A stretch of 64,000 bases of DNA, taken from Boesenbergia rotunda. Lineage: Eukaryota; Streptophyta; Magnoliopsida; Zingiberales; Zingiberaceae. Below the pieces are notes generated by a model. It saw only the letters and a program-made list of their open reading frames with translations. It did no database searches and was not told where the DNA came from. The position numbers and the translations under genes are program-made. Below are positions 47,171-58,078 of the stretch, one piece after another. Location of the stretch: assembly GCA_024364735.1 (NCBI GenBank), contig JAGFNQ010001125.1:186001-250000 (forward strand). Direction: 5' to 3'. Positions within the stretch are counted from its first letter, which is position 1, and the number at the start of each line of letters is the position of its first letter.

Positions 47171-47884
47171 TGATGGAGTTAAGCACCCTGTGGCTGACAT
47201 GCGGATTGAAGAACCTATGTGGTAAGATATAGCGAGTTTGAACGACTCTCTTTCCGGAGCTCCCGAGACCCCGGGGGTAGACACGCCCCGGAAATCAAAT
47301 CAGAGGACGCACTCCCGAGATCACTTCGAGAAGTCAGGCCCCCGAGACCACCTCGGAAAGGCAAAATGCCCGGGACTGCCCTGGCCAGAAGACCCCAAGA
47401 GCACCTCGGGGAAGCGAAGCTCAATAAGCCTTTGGCCTCAAGGAACAGTCCCCTTTTCTTCAGATCTACAGATAACCATCACCCATTATCGCGGAGTCAT
47501 CATGCCCCATAATTATCGCAACAGGCCAAACTTAATGACAGCGCAGACCGTTGCAAAGATGATCCGGTAACCGACAATTAGGGGGACGTGGCAAAGATCG
47601 TGGAGACTCATGAGACAGCCACCGCAGGTATAAAAGGTACTCCAACCCCTCCGGTAAGGGGTTACGCTCTCTGTACTACAGGCATATCTCCTTTTCTGCC
47701 TTCTCTTCATCTCCTGGATCGAAGCACTGACTTGAGCGTCAGAGTGGGCTCCGCTGGACAACCTCCTGCGTGTTTTCCTAACGTTCGTGTTAATCTCGCA
47801 GGGTATGAGTTCTTCCTCTAGCGTTAGCGTCTGTGTGGGTTGAACCCTGGTGACTGGCTGTCGACGTCGATTCCTTCTGGAACA
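47171..47884 (+). repeat. 5' LTR of the Gypsy-type element
   Basis: It carries a TATA-like GTATAAAAGG at about 47629-47638, matched at about 51991-52000 in the other LTR. ORFs seen in it (for example 47219-47512) are shared by both LTRs and are non-coding shadows. Confidence 0.9.
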
Positions 47885-47933
47885 AGTTTGACGCCATCTG
47901 TGGAAAACCAGTAAAGCACCAGAAGGAGCACCG

Positions 47934-48164
47934 ATGGCAGAATCGGCAGGACAATCCATCATCCTGACGAAAGAGGAACTAGATCAATTTATCGCCAACA
48001 CCGCTAAGGGTGCGCTCGAACAACATCAATTCGGGCAAGCCGCATCGCGTCGAGTGGTTTCGGACCAAGCCGAGATACCCATAATCTCCACTTTGCACCA
48101 CCACCACCGAAGATCTCTCTCACCATCGGTGGGGCATGTGGCGACACCTCCAGTGCACCGGTGA
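47934..48164 (+). pseudogene. Truncated gag start
   Basis: The 76-codon ORF begins MAESAGQSIILTKEELDQF 50 bp after the 5' LTR, where Gypsy gag starts. It ends just before the tandem array. No capsid or zinc-knuckle motif follows, so only the N-terminal stub of Gag remains. Confidence 0.55.
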
Positions 48165-48229
48165 GAGTCCCTAGGGGACTTGGAGAAAATTAACTCTGTC
48201 GCTTCCAGTGTTCTACGACAAGAAGAATG

Positions 48230-51200
48230 AGGGGAGAAGGGGGAAGGACCTAGGAACTTCCAGCAAATCCCCTCCGCACTAGTGCTTCTCTTCGCCTTAC
48301 GACAGGTTCGACGAACCTAGCTCCGCGCTAGCGCTTCATTTATCTCATTGTCTTACGATAGGCTTGGCGATCCTAGCTTCGCGCTAGCGCTTCTTTTCTC
48401 CTTACAACAGGCTCAGCGATCCTAGCTCCGTGTAAGCGCTTCTCTTTGCCTTACGACAGGCTCGACGAACATAGCTCCACGCTAGGGCTTCATTTATCTT
48501 ACTGTCTTACGATAGGCTCAGCGATCCTAGCTCCGTGCTAGCGCTTCTCTTCGCCTTACGATAGGCTCGGCGAACCTAGATCCGCGCTAGTGCTTCATTT
48601 ATCTCTTCGCCATACAATAGGCTCAGTAAACCTAGCTCCGCGTTAGCGCTTCATTTATCTCATTGCCTTACGACAGGCTCGGCGATCCTAGCTCCGCGCT
48701 AGCGCTTCTCTTCGCCTTACGACAGGCTCGGCGATCCTAGCTCCGTGCTAGCGCTTCTCTTCGCCTTACGACAGGCTCGACGAACCTAGCTCCGCGCTAG
48801 GGCTTCATTTATCTCACTACCTTACAACAGGCTCGGCGATCCTAGCTCTGTACTAGCTCCGTGCTAGCGCTTCTCTTCGCCTTACGATAGGCTCGGCGAA
48901 CCTAGCTCCGCGATAACGCTTCATTTATCTCACTGCCTTACGACAGGCTTGACGATCCTAGCTCCACGCAAGCGCTTCCCTTCCTTGCGACAGGCTTGAC
49001 GATCCTAGCTTCGTGCTAGCGCTTCTTTTCGCCTTACGATAGACTCAGCGAACCTAGCTCCGCACTAGCGCTTCATTTATCTCACTGCCTTACGACAGAC
49101 TCGACGATCCTAGCTCCGTGCTAGCGCTTCTCTTCGCCTTACGATAGTCTCGACGAACCTAGCTCTGCGCTAGCGCTTCATTTATCTCATTGTCTTACGA
49201 CAGGCTTGGCGATCCTAGCTCCGCGCTAGCACTTCTCTTCGCCTTACGACAGGCTCGGCGATCCTAACTCCGTGCTAGCGCTTCTCTTCGCCTTACGACA
49301 GGCTCGGCGATCCTAGGGCTTCATGTATCTCACTGCCTTACGATAAGCTCGACGATCCTAGCTCCGTGTTAGCGCTTCTCTTCGCCTTACGATAGGCTCG
49401 GCGAACCTAGCTCCGCGCTAGCCCTTCATTTATCTCACTGCCTTGCGACAGGCTCGGTGATCCTAGCTCCGCGCTAGCGCTTCTCTTCGCCTTGCGACAA
49501 GCTCGGCAATCCTAGCTCCGTGCTAGTGCTTCTCTTCGCCTTACGACATGCTCAACTAACCTAGCTCCGCTCTAGCGCTTCATTTATCTCATTGTCTTAC
49601 GACAGGCTTAGCAATCCTACTTCTCTTCGCCTTACGTCAGGCTCAGCGAACCTAGTTCTGCGCTAGCACTTCATTTATCTCTTTGCCTTACGACAGGCTT
49701 GGCGAACCTTTGCCTCGCCTCGAAACGCACTCGGAATGTTGGATTATTTTAAAGATTGTCTCGGGCCAAGAGACGAATGTTTCAATTTCTCGGACCTAAC
49801 GTGCCGCCAATGAAGTAGTAGTGAGTGCAAGGACCCACAATAACATAGCTTCTTTGCCACACCACCAGTGTTCTACGACAAGAAGAATGAGGGGAGAAGG
49901 GGGAAGGACCTAGGAACTTCCAGCAGATCCCCTCCACGCTAGCGCTTCTCTTCGCCTTATGACAGGTTCGACGAACCTAGCTCCGCGTTAGCGCTTCATT
50001 TATCTCATTGCCTTACAACAGGCTTGGCGATCCTAGCTCCGCGCTAGAGCTTCTCTTCAACTTACAACAAGCTCGGCGATCCTAGCTCCGTGCTAGCGCT
50101 TCTCTTCGCCTTACGACAGGCTCGACGAACTTAGCTCCGCGCTAGGGCTTCATTTATCTCATTGTCTTACGATAGGCTCAGCGATCCTAGCTCCGTGCTA
50201 GCGCTTCTCTTCGCCTTACGATAGGCTCGGCGAACCTAACTCCGCGCTAGCGCTTCATTTATCTCTTCGCCTTACAATAGGCTCGGTGAACCTAGCTCCG
50301 CGCTAGCGCTTCAGTTATCTCATTGCCTTACGACAGGCTCGGCGATCCTAGCTCCGCGCTAGCGCTTCTCTTCGCCTTACGACAGGCTCGACGAACCTAG
50401 CTCCGCGCTATGACTTCATTTATCTCACTACCTTACAATAGGCTCGGCGATCCTAGCTCTGTACTAGCTCCGTGCTAGCGCTTCTCTTCGCCTTACGATA
50501 GGCTCGGCGAACCTAGCTCCGCGATAACGCTTCATTTTTCTCACTGTCTCACGACAGGCTTGACGATCCTAGCTCCACGCAAGCGCTTCCCTTCCTTGCG
50601 ACAGGCTTGACGATCCTAGCTTCGTGCTAGCGCTTCTCTTCGTCTTACTATAGACTCGGCGAACCTAGCTCCGCGCTAGCGCTTCATTTATCTCACTGCC
50701 TTACGACAGGCTCGGCGATCCTAGCTCCGTGCTAGCGCTTCTCTTCGCCTTACGATAGGCTCGGCGAACCTAGCTCCGCGCTAGTGCTTCATTTATCTCA
50801 TTGTCTTACGACAGGCTTGGCGATCCTAGCTCCGCGCTAGCACTTCTCTTCGCCTTACAACAAGCTCGGCGATCCTAACTCCGTGCTAGCGCTTCTCTTC
50901 GCCTTACGACAGGCTCGGCGATCCTAGGGCTTCATGTATCTCACTGCCTTACGATAAGCTCGACGATCCTAGCTCCGTGTTAGTACTTCTCTTCGCCTTA
51001 CGATAGGCTCGGCGAACCTAGCTCCGCGCTAGCCCTTCATTTATCTCACTGCCTTGTGACAGGCTCGGTGATCCTAGCTCCGCGCTAGCGCTTCTCTTCG
51101 CCTTGCGACAAGCTCGGCAATCCTAGCTCCGTGCTAGTGCTTCTCTTCGCCTTACGACAGGCTCGACTAACCTAGCTCCGCTCTAGCGCTTCATTTATCT

Positions 51201-51330
51201 CATTGTCTTACGACAGGCTTAGCAATCCTACTTCTCTTCGCCTTACGTCAGGCTCAGCGAACCTAGTTCTGCGCTAGCACTTCATTTATCTCTTTGCCTT
51301 ACAACAGGCTCGGCGAACCTTTGCCTCGCC
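48230..51330 (+). repeat. Tandem array of 49/56-bp hairpin units (roughly 50-60 units)
   Basis: The basic unit is CTTACGACAGGCTCGGCGA plus TCCTAGCTCCGCGCTAGCGC, followed by one of two spacers: TTCTCTTCGC (about 49-bp unit) or TTCATTTATCTCACTGC (about 56-bp unit), which alternate irregularly. Every unit contains CTAGC-TCCGC-GCTAG, a small inverted repeat. A second level of order exists: 48205-49864 and 49865-51480 are diverged copies of one about 1.6-kb block, each starting CCAGTGTTCTACGACAAG and ending ACAATAACATAGCTTCTTTG. There is no open frame through it. Confidence 0.92.
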
Positions 51331-51531
51331 TCGAAACGCACTCGGAATGTTGGACTATTTTAAAAGATTGTCTCGGGCCAAGAGACGAATGTTTCAATTT
51401 CTCGGACCTAACGTGCCGCCAATGAAGTAGTAGTGGGTGCAAGGACCCACAATAACATAGCTTCTTTGGTACACCACTAGTCTAATCAATCAGCCACACT
51501 TCCTTCGATTAGACTTGAGAGGAGGGATTTG

Positions 51532-52248
51532 TGATGGGGTTAAGCACCCCGTGGTTGATACACAGATTGAAGAAGCTATGTGGCAAGATATAGCGAGTCT
51601 AAACGACACTCTTTCCGGAGCTCCCGAGACCCCCCGTGGATAGACACGCCTCGGAGATCAAATCAAAGGACGCACTCCTGAGATCACCTCGGGAAGCCAG
51701 GTCCCCGAGACCACCTCGGGAAGGCAAAATGTTCGGGACCCCCCGGGCCAGAAGACCCCGAGAGCACCTCGGGGAAGCGGAGCCCAAGAAGCCTTCGGCC
51801 TCAAGGAACGACCCCCCTTTCTTCGGATCTACGGATAACCATCACCCATTATCGCGGAGTCATCATGACCCATAATTATCGCAACGAGCCAAATTTAATG
51901 ACGGCGTGGAGCGTTGCAAAGGTGATCCGGTAACCGACAATTAGGGGGACGTGGCAAAGATCGTGAAGACTCGTGAGATAGCCGTCGCAGGTATAAAAGG
52001 TACTCCAACCCCTCCGACAAGAGGGTTACACTCTCTCTACTTCAGGCATATCTCCTTTTCTGTCTTCACTTCATCTCCTGGATCGAGACACTGATTTGAG
52101 CGTCGGAGTGGGCTCCGCCGGACAATCTTCGGCGTGTTCCCCTAATGCTCGTGTTAATCTCGCAGGGTGTGAGTTCTTCCTCTAGCATCAGCGTCTGTGT
52201 GAGTTGAATCCTGGTGATTGACCGTCGACGTCGATTCCTTCCGGAACA
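51532..52248 (+). repeat. 3' LTR of the Gypsy-type element
   Basis: It is 717 bp and visibly diverged from the 5' LTR by scattered substitutions, so the insertion is not very recent. It ends directly at the GTATG target duplication. Confidence 0.9.
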
Positions 52249-52253
52249 GTATG

Positions 52254-52702
52254 TTTATTATAAAAGTTTATTTATTTATTTAATATATTGATAAAAAAAT
52301 TTATTAATGAAGATGATTCATAAATATTATTCCTAATTATTGTTCATTAATATTGTTTATGAATATTATTCATAAAAATTAACGAATCAAACATATATAT
52401 TTAAGTTTGTTTATTTAGTTAAATAAGTCATTTAAGTATATTATTTAATTGATCTGATGTGTGTTAAATGAATATAAATAAATTTTTATAAAATTAAATA
52501 TCAAATTTATTCATGAATATTCGATTCATTTACTATGATAGGAGTGACAATAAGGCAGTTCACGAAGAGAGTGGGAATGGTTATCAGTTGTTGTCGTGTA
52601 AAATATTTTGTTTTTAAAAAATAAGAATATAACTCCTAGAAATGCAATACTATTTACATCTTTTATTTATCTTATTACTCATCTACAACTATGTTATTTG
52701 TT
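52254..52702. other. AT-rich spacer between two transposons
   Basis: No gene or repeat boundary is recognised. The last 7 bp (ATTTGTT) are the left copy of the direct repeat flanking the foldback element. Confidence 0.5.
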
Positions 52703-55420
52703 ACGGCTTTTTACCAAAGGGCGCACCTGAGAATTGATATTTACCAAAAGGTGAACCAGAGTTTTATTTTTATCAAAAGGCGCAGCCATTTTAGTGAACT
52801 TCTTCTTATACCCCTCCCGCCAAATATTTTCTTTCTATTTCTCTTTCTCTTTCTCAGTAACGAATCCCGAGACATCTGAACCTGCTTTTTCAGACTTTTT
52901 ATTTTAAAATAATATATTATGGGAATGGCTAAAAAATATAAGATAAAGAAAAAAAATTCAGTTAAAAAAATATCTCTTCCAACGTGATTTCAAAAAATAT
53001 AAAGAGATGATTTTTTATATTTGATTAATATAAATTAATATATTAAATAATATTTAATAAAATATTAATATATAAAAAAACCTATTAAAATACGTAATTT
53101 CATATTCAAACCCAAGACTTCAGGCCCTGCGTGCATTCAAAAATTTTTTCATTATAAAAATATTTTTTATAATATTTAATCATAATTTATTAAATTAATT
53201 ATTTATAGTGTAATCTTTTAGGTTGCAAACTTCTAATGATTATAAATTATGTTGCAATAAGTGTTTTTTAGGTCTAGCAGTGGGTTTTCACCAAAACCCA
53301 CTGATAGACCTAGGATATTTAGATTTCTCAAAATCCAATATCAATAGTTAGAGTTGAGCTAGGAGATGGTATTTTTGGTGTCTAAACTTCTAATAATTAT
53401 AAATTATGTTGCAATAGGAGTTTCTTAGGTCTATCAGTATGTTTTCACCAAAACGCATTGATAGATTTAGGATATTTGGATTTCTTGAAACTCAATATCA
53501 ATAGTTAGATTTGAGCTAGGAGATGGTATTTTTGATGTTCAAACTTCTAATGATTATAGAAGGACCTGAAGTCAGATGACTTCAAAAGCTCCTAGGGTGA
53601 TTTCAGGCCCTGCGTTTGAATCTGAAATCACTTGTTTTGATATATTTTTTTATATATTAATATATTTATTAAATATTATTTAATATATTAATTTATTTTA
53701 ATCAAATATAAAAAATCATCTCTTCACCGAAATCCACTTATTCATCCTAGAAAATTTCTATTGCAACATAATTTATAATCATTAGAAGTTTGGACACCAA
53801 AAATACCATCTCCTAGCTAAAATCTAACTATTGATATTGGGGTTTGAGAAATCCAAATATTCTAATTCCATCAGTGGATTTTAGTGAAAACCCACTAATA
53901 AATCTAAAAAACTCCTATTGCAACATAATTTATAATCATTAGAAGTTTGGACACCAAAAATACTATCTCCTAACTCAACTCTAACTATTGATATTGGGTT
54001 TTGAGAAATCCAAATATCCTAGGTCCATCAGTAGGTTTTGGTGAAAATCCACTGATAGATTTAAAAAAACTCCTATTGCAATATAATTTATAATTATTAG
54101 AAGTTTGCAATATAAAAGATTACCTTATAAATAAATAATTTAATAAATCATTTTTAAATATTATAAAAAAAATTTTAAAATGAAAAAAAATTGAATACAC
54201 GCAGGGCCTGAAGTCGTCTGACTTCAGGCCCACGCATCTGACTTAAGGCCCAAGCAGGGCCTGAAGTCATTTGACTTCAGGCACTCGTAGGGTGACTTCA
54301 GGTCCTACGTTTGAATCTGAAATCACGTGTTTTTGTAGTTTTTTTATATATTAATATATTTATATTATTTATTATATTAATTTATATTAATCAAATATAA
54401 AAAAATCATCTCTTCATCGAAACCCAGTGATTCATCCTAGAAAACTCCTATTGCAATATTATTTATAATCATTAGAAGTTTGGACACCAAAAATACCATC
54501 TCCTAGCTCAAATCTAACTATTGATATTTGGTTTTGAGAAATCCAAATATCCTAAGTCTATTAGTGAGTTTTGGTGAAAATCCACTGATCGACCTAAAAA
54601 ACTCCTATTGCAACATAATTTATAATTATTAGAAGTTTGGACACCAAAAATATCATCTCCTAGCTCAACTCTAACTATTGATATTGGGTTTTAAGAAATC
54701 CAAATATCCTAAGTCCATCAGTGGGGTTTGGTGAAAACCCATTGATAGACCTAAAAAACTCTTATTGCAACATAATTTATAATTATTAAAAGTTTATAAC
54801 ATAAAAGATTACCCTATAAATAATTAATTTAATAAATCATGATTAAATATTATAAAAAATATTTTTAAAATGAAAATTTTTTTGAATGCACGCAGGGCCT
54901 GAAGTCATCTGACTTCAGGCCCACGTAGGGTCTAAAGTCATTTGACTTCAGGGAGCCTGAAGTAAGATGACTTCAGACCCTCTTATGGTGACTTCAGGCC
55001 CTACGTTTGAATATGAAATTATGTGTTTTGATAGGTTATTTTATATATTAATATATTTATTAAATATTATTTAATATATTAATTTATATTAATCAAATAT
55101 AAAAAATCATCTCTTTATATTTTTTAAAATCATGTTGGAAGAGATGTTTTTTAACTAAAATTGTTTTTCTTTATCTTACGTTTTTTAGCTGATTCCCATA
55201 ATATATTATTTTAAAATGAAAATCTGAAAAAGCAGGTTCAGATGTCTCGAGATTCGTTACTGAGAACGAGAAAGTAAAAGAGAAAGAGAAAGACAATAAT
55301 TGGCGGGAGGGGTATAAGAGGAGGTTTACTAAAATGGATGTGCCCTTTAGTAAAAATGAAACTCTGATACACCTTTTGGTAAGTATCAATTCTCAAGTAC
55401 GTCTTTTGGTAAAAAACCGT
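52703..55420. mobile_element. Foldback DNA transposon with 0.7-0.8-kb inverted arms (2.72 kb)
   Basis: The ends are inverted (ACGGCTTTTTACCAAAGGG at left, ACGGTTTTTTACCAAAAGA on the complement at right). The arms continue as inverted repeats through roughly 52703-53400 and 54650-55420. A 7-bp direct repeat ATTTGTT flanks the element (52696-52702, 55421-55427). Subterminal TTTACCAAAAGG motifs repeat two or three times per end. The interior is built from further inverted and direct copies of about 150-bp modules and of the palindrome GGGCCTGAAGTC/GACTTCAGGCCC (for example 54204-54231). No transposase is encoded. Long arms suggest a Mutator-like or foldback class, but a 7-bp duplication is unusual for MULEs. 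Confidence 0.78.
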
Positions 55421-55427
55421 ATTTGTT

Positions 55428-56490
55428 ATCAATTCTATGGTTTTTTTTCATAGGTTTATGGAAAACAATCAAACTTTTATTGGGCATATTGATCTCCTAT
55501 TGTATTTTCATGATATTTAAATAAATTTTTTATCTTATTTTATTATTTTAACTATTTTTTAAACTCATTCTTTTTTATTAATATATTTATTTATCATGAT
55601 TTTACATAATTTAATTAAGATATTTATTCATCACTTAAATATATATGCATGCATCTTAAACACAGTTGGTCATAATTTTTTTTTACATCTCTTATTTTCT
55701 TTTTAATATTACAATTTCTTATTCTATCATCCTCCTCTTATATTCACTCATTTAATTTCATATAACCCTGAGCTATAATGTAGCAGTAAGATAATTAATT
55801 ATCATTCTAGACATTCACTATTCGATTTTCAATTATGATATATTTTATAAAATTTTTTTTTTAAAATGAGAGTGTGAACCTTTGAATGTGGACTTCTGAA
55901 CTGTTTGTCACGAGTATTTTCCGATTTATCCTGAAGACATAGAGAAAACTTCTTAAGATCGGATTGATCGTCTCTAGATCGCCTATTACCTAATTTATCA
56001 ATTTTTTTATTTAATTTCTTATAGTTCTCAAATATAGAGTGTCATAGTTAGGTTTTCTAACGATAAATTAAAGATTTAAAATTTAAAATTTAATTATCGA
56101 GATTTTTTTTAATAGATAGAGAATCTGAGTTGGTTGATTTATTTTCGTGTACACATCCAACCCTAAATTCAACTGTCTTAACTTAATTATTTATTTATTT
56201 TTCATTTAATTTTATATAACATAATAGATTTGACCGGCATTTTACAAACGAAAAATACACTTAATATTTTTCTTCTTTAATCGAGTTATGTCACGGGCTT
56301 AAATTAGGCTAACCTTTTTGGGCATGGAATTAAGGTTGGGCTCCAATCCATTCAGCTGCAACTTAATTGAATCATTTATTCATTTGTTAATACGTTTGCC
56401 GGTTTGACCATTAAATAAAAAGGTAGAATTGCCATCTTAACGACCCTCTGACTCAGGCCCCATAGAAATCCAGAAAAAGTAAACCACAAT
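55428..56490. other. AT-rich intergenic, nothing recognised
   Basis: No ORF, RNA gene or transposon end could be supported. Confidence 0.5.
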
Positions 56491-56500
56491 TATCACTAGT

Positions 56501-56618
56501 ATGGTGAGACGCCTGGGGTCGAGAGAATTAATGTCAGTAGATCAGAATTTTATCCCCGTACACAACTGACGACCTTCGAATCTGTGACTTCCAAATAAAT
56601 GATCAGGCGTCTTACCAT
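56501..56618 (-). mobile_element. Short SINE- or MITE-like element
   Basis: The ends ATGGTGAGACGCCTG and its inverted partner CAGGCGTCTTACCAT form a 15-bp inverted repeat with one mismatch. On the minus strand TGGTAAGACGC resembles an A box and CAGATTCGAAGGTC a B box at tRNA-like spacing, so a tRNA-derived SINE is an equally good reading. No target duplication is found. Confidence 0.45.
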
Positions 56619-56986
56619 CCGATCCAGCTCGTGGGGACAAATTTGACCATTAAGCATCCTCCGTGAGCAGCCTTGTCTTTTCTCTAGGACTCGCACACAA
56701 GAGGCGTGCATGCAGGGTCCATGCAAATAAATTATCAAGGAGCCATGGCCAAATACTGATCAGAAACCACATACTAAGAAAGGCTGATACCGGTGTAGGC
56801 TTTAATCTGACCAGATTCTGTCCCCAAAAGGGAAGTCCAAGCCACTTAATTCCATAATCCAAGCTCCAGACAGCTAAAGTTGAACAATAGAGTATGATTT
56901 TCTCCCGGCTAATTACCTTTTAGTCGGGTCAAAGTTCCAGCTTCATGTTCCTTTGTCCTGCCCCCAACAATTTATCCACCAGCATC

Positions 56987-56994
56987 TATAAAAT
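56987..56994 (+). promoter_or_regulatory. TATA box of the small secreted peptide gene
   Basis: TATAAAAT lies 166 bp upstream of the ATG at 57153. Confidence 0.45.
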
Positions 56995-57152
56995 ATGAGA
57001 AGGAAAAAAAATAGAGTTAATTTCCTCCTACTGCTACAATTATTGGGAGACATACGTGGTTTATTAATTCACCATGTTTCAGTATTATTTGATGATCCAA
57101 ACCAACAGAGGGCTTGCAGAAGTCGCCTATAGTTCTAGTGCTCCTCGCCAGT

Positions 57153-57500
57153 ATGGAGCTGAAGCTGGTTTGCACACTGCTCTGCTGTGTTCTTATCTTA
57201 GCACTTCATCTCCCTGAGCATGCATCAGGCAGTTGCAGGAAGCTGTCGTCGGAGATCGGCTTCGGAAAGAAGGATGAGGTTAGTAGGTCGGTACTCTCGT
57301 TCAGGTTTATAACTGATCAAAGTTATGAAAAGCTCCATCATTTGACACAGGGAGTTCATGCCATGGAAAAGGGATTGAAAGTCGAGGTGAGTTCAATAGG
57401 CACTGAGCATAAATATGAGGATGAAGGACTCATCTTCTACGATGCCGATTACAGTTTAGCAACCACTCATGCTCCTCCACTGCCCAAGCATCATCCTTAA
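57153..57500 (+). CDS. Small secreted peptide precursor, possibly RGF/GOLVEN (CLEL)-like
   Basis: The single open frame encodes 115 residues. Residues about 5-20 form a signal peptide (VCTLLCCVLILALHLP), then comes a charged variable region, and a short C-terminal segment DYSLATTHAPPLPKHHP. A secreted precursor with a C-terminal Asp-Tyr (the sulfation motif of TPST), a PP pair and a His is the layout of RGF/GLV/CLEL root growth factors, which act through RGI-type LRR receptor kinases. The terminal motif is longer than the usual 13-14 residues and lacks the HN ending, so membership is a proposal. The ATG at 57153 is chosen over 57114 because it places the signal sequence at the N-terminus. A downstream intron cannot be ruled out but is not needed. 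Confidence 0.6.
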   Translation: MELKLVCTLLCCVLILALHLPEHASGSCRKLSSEIGFGKKDEVSRSVLSFRFITDQSYEKLHHLTQGVHAMEKGLKVEVSSIGTEHKYEDEGLIFYDADYSLATTHAPPLPKHHP

Positions 57501-58078
57501 CTACATGCCCTTGCAAGCATGCATGTAAAATGCTACTTCTCTGTTGAGTTGTTCTGTATCATGATGCCCTCTCTGAGGGTGCTATCCATATATAACTATG
57601 AGAGTGGAAGCATGGGTTTAAACTGTCACCCTCGACTCCTTGTTCCAATGATCCATATATTTCAGTAATGCAGTACGAGGAACTTCTTTCAGAAGCAAAG
57701 TGAAATAGAAAACCTAATTCTTAGAACAGTGATTGTAAAAGAAAGAACAACAGGAAATAATAGTTTTCGTTTTAAGTCCGGTGGAAGAGAGCAGTAGATA
57801 GCAAAAAGTAACATTTGTGATAATGATCCAGGTGGGAAGAAAGATCGACTAGGTGTGCATATGGGAACAAATGTCATACAGAAGATTGTTCGGTTTTGCA
57901 GTTCAAGTAGTAAGATTATTTGAATACGCATAATGCATCTCGTATTAGAATCATCCTTTTAGACTGCAAAAGAAATCATCACAGGTTCAAAGAACTGTGT
58001 CTATTTTACAACTATGGGACTCGCACGCTCCTTTGAGGATTGTGATTTGTCATCGGAACACAACTGAAAATGGAGAGC
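57501..58078. other. Intergenic 3' regions of two convergent genes
   Basis: The secreted peptide gene (plus) and SERRATE (minus) both end here. Only 3' UTR-like AT-rich DNA is seen. Confidence 0.5.

Larger units (their letters stand above)
47171..52248 (+). mobile_element. Non-autonomous Gypsy-type LTR retrotransposon with a tandem-array interior (5.08 kb)
   Basis: LTRs at 47171-47884 and 51532-52248 (714 and 717 bp) start TGATGG and end GGAACA. The 5-bp target duplication GTATG is perfect (47166-47170, 52249-52253). Just inside the 5' LTR is TTTGACGCCATCTGTGG, matching the primer-site region typical of many plant Gypsy elements (TTGGCGCCGTCTGTGGG type). Just before the 3' LTR is a purine tract (GAGAGGAGGGATTTG). 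The interior holds only a gag-start fragment and a 3.1-kb hairpin tandem array, with no protease, RT or integrase. Replication would need proteins from a relative. Confidence 0.92.

Noticed and set aside
47219..47570. Overlapping ORFs of about 100 codons, repeated near 51600-51875
   Set aside because: They fall in the LTRs of the Gypsy-type element and are chance ORFs in GC-rich repeat DNA.
48230..51330. Regularly spaced repeats that could recall a CRISPR array
   Set aside because: Spacers are only two recurring sequences, not unique ones; this is a plant nuclear tandem repeat inside an LTR element.
52691..52879. 62-codon ORF with a mirrored partner at 55238-55432
   Set aside because: Both are the same sequence in the two arms of the foldback element, with no start context or family.
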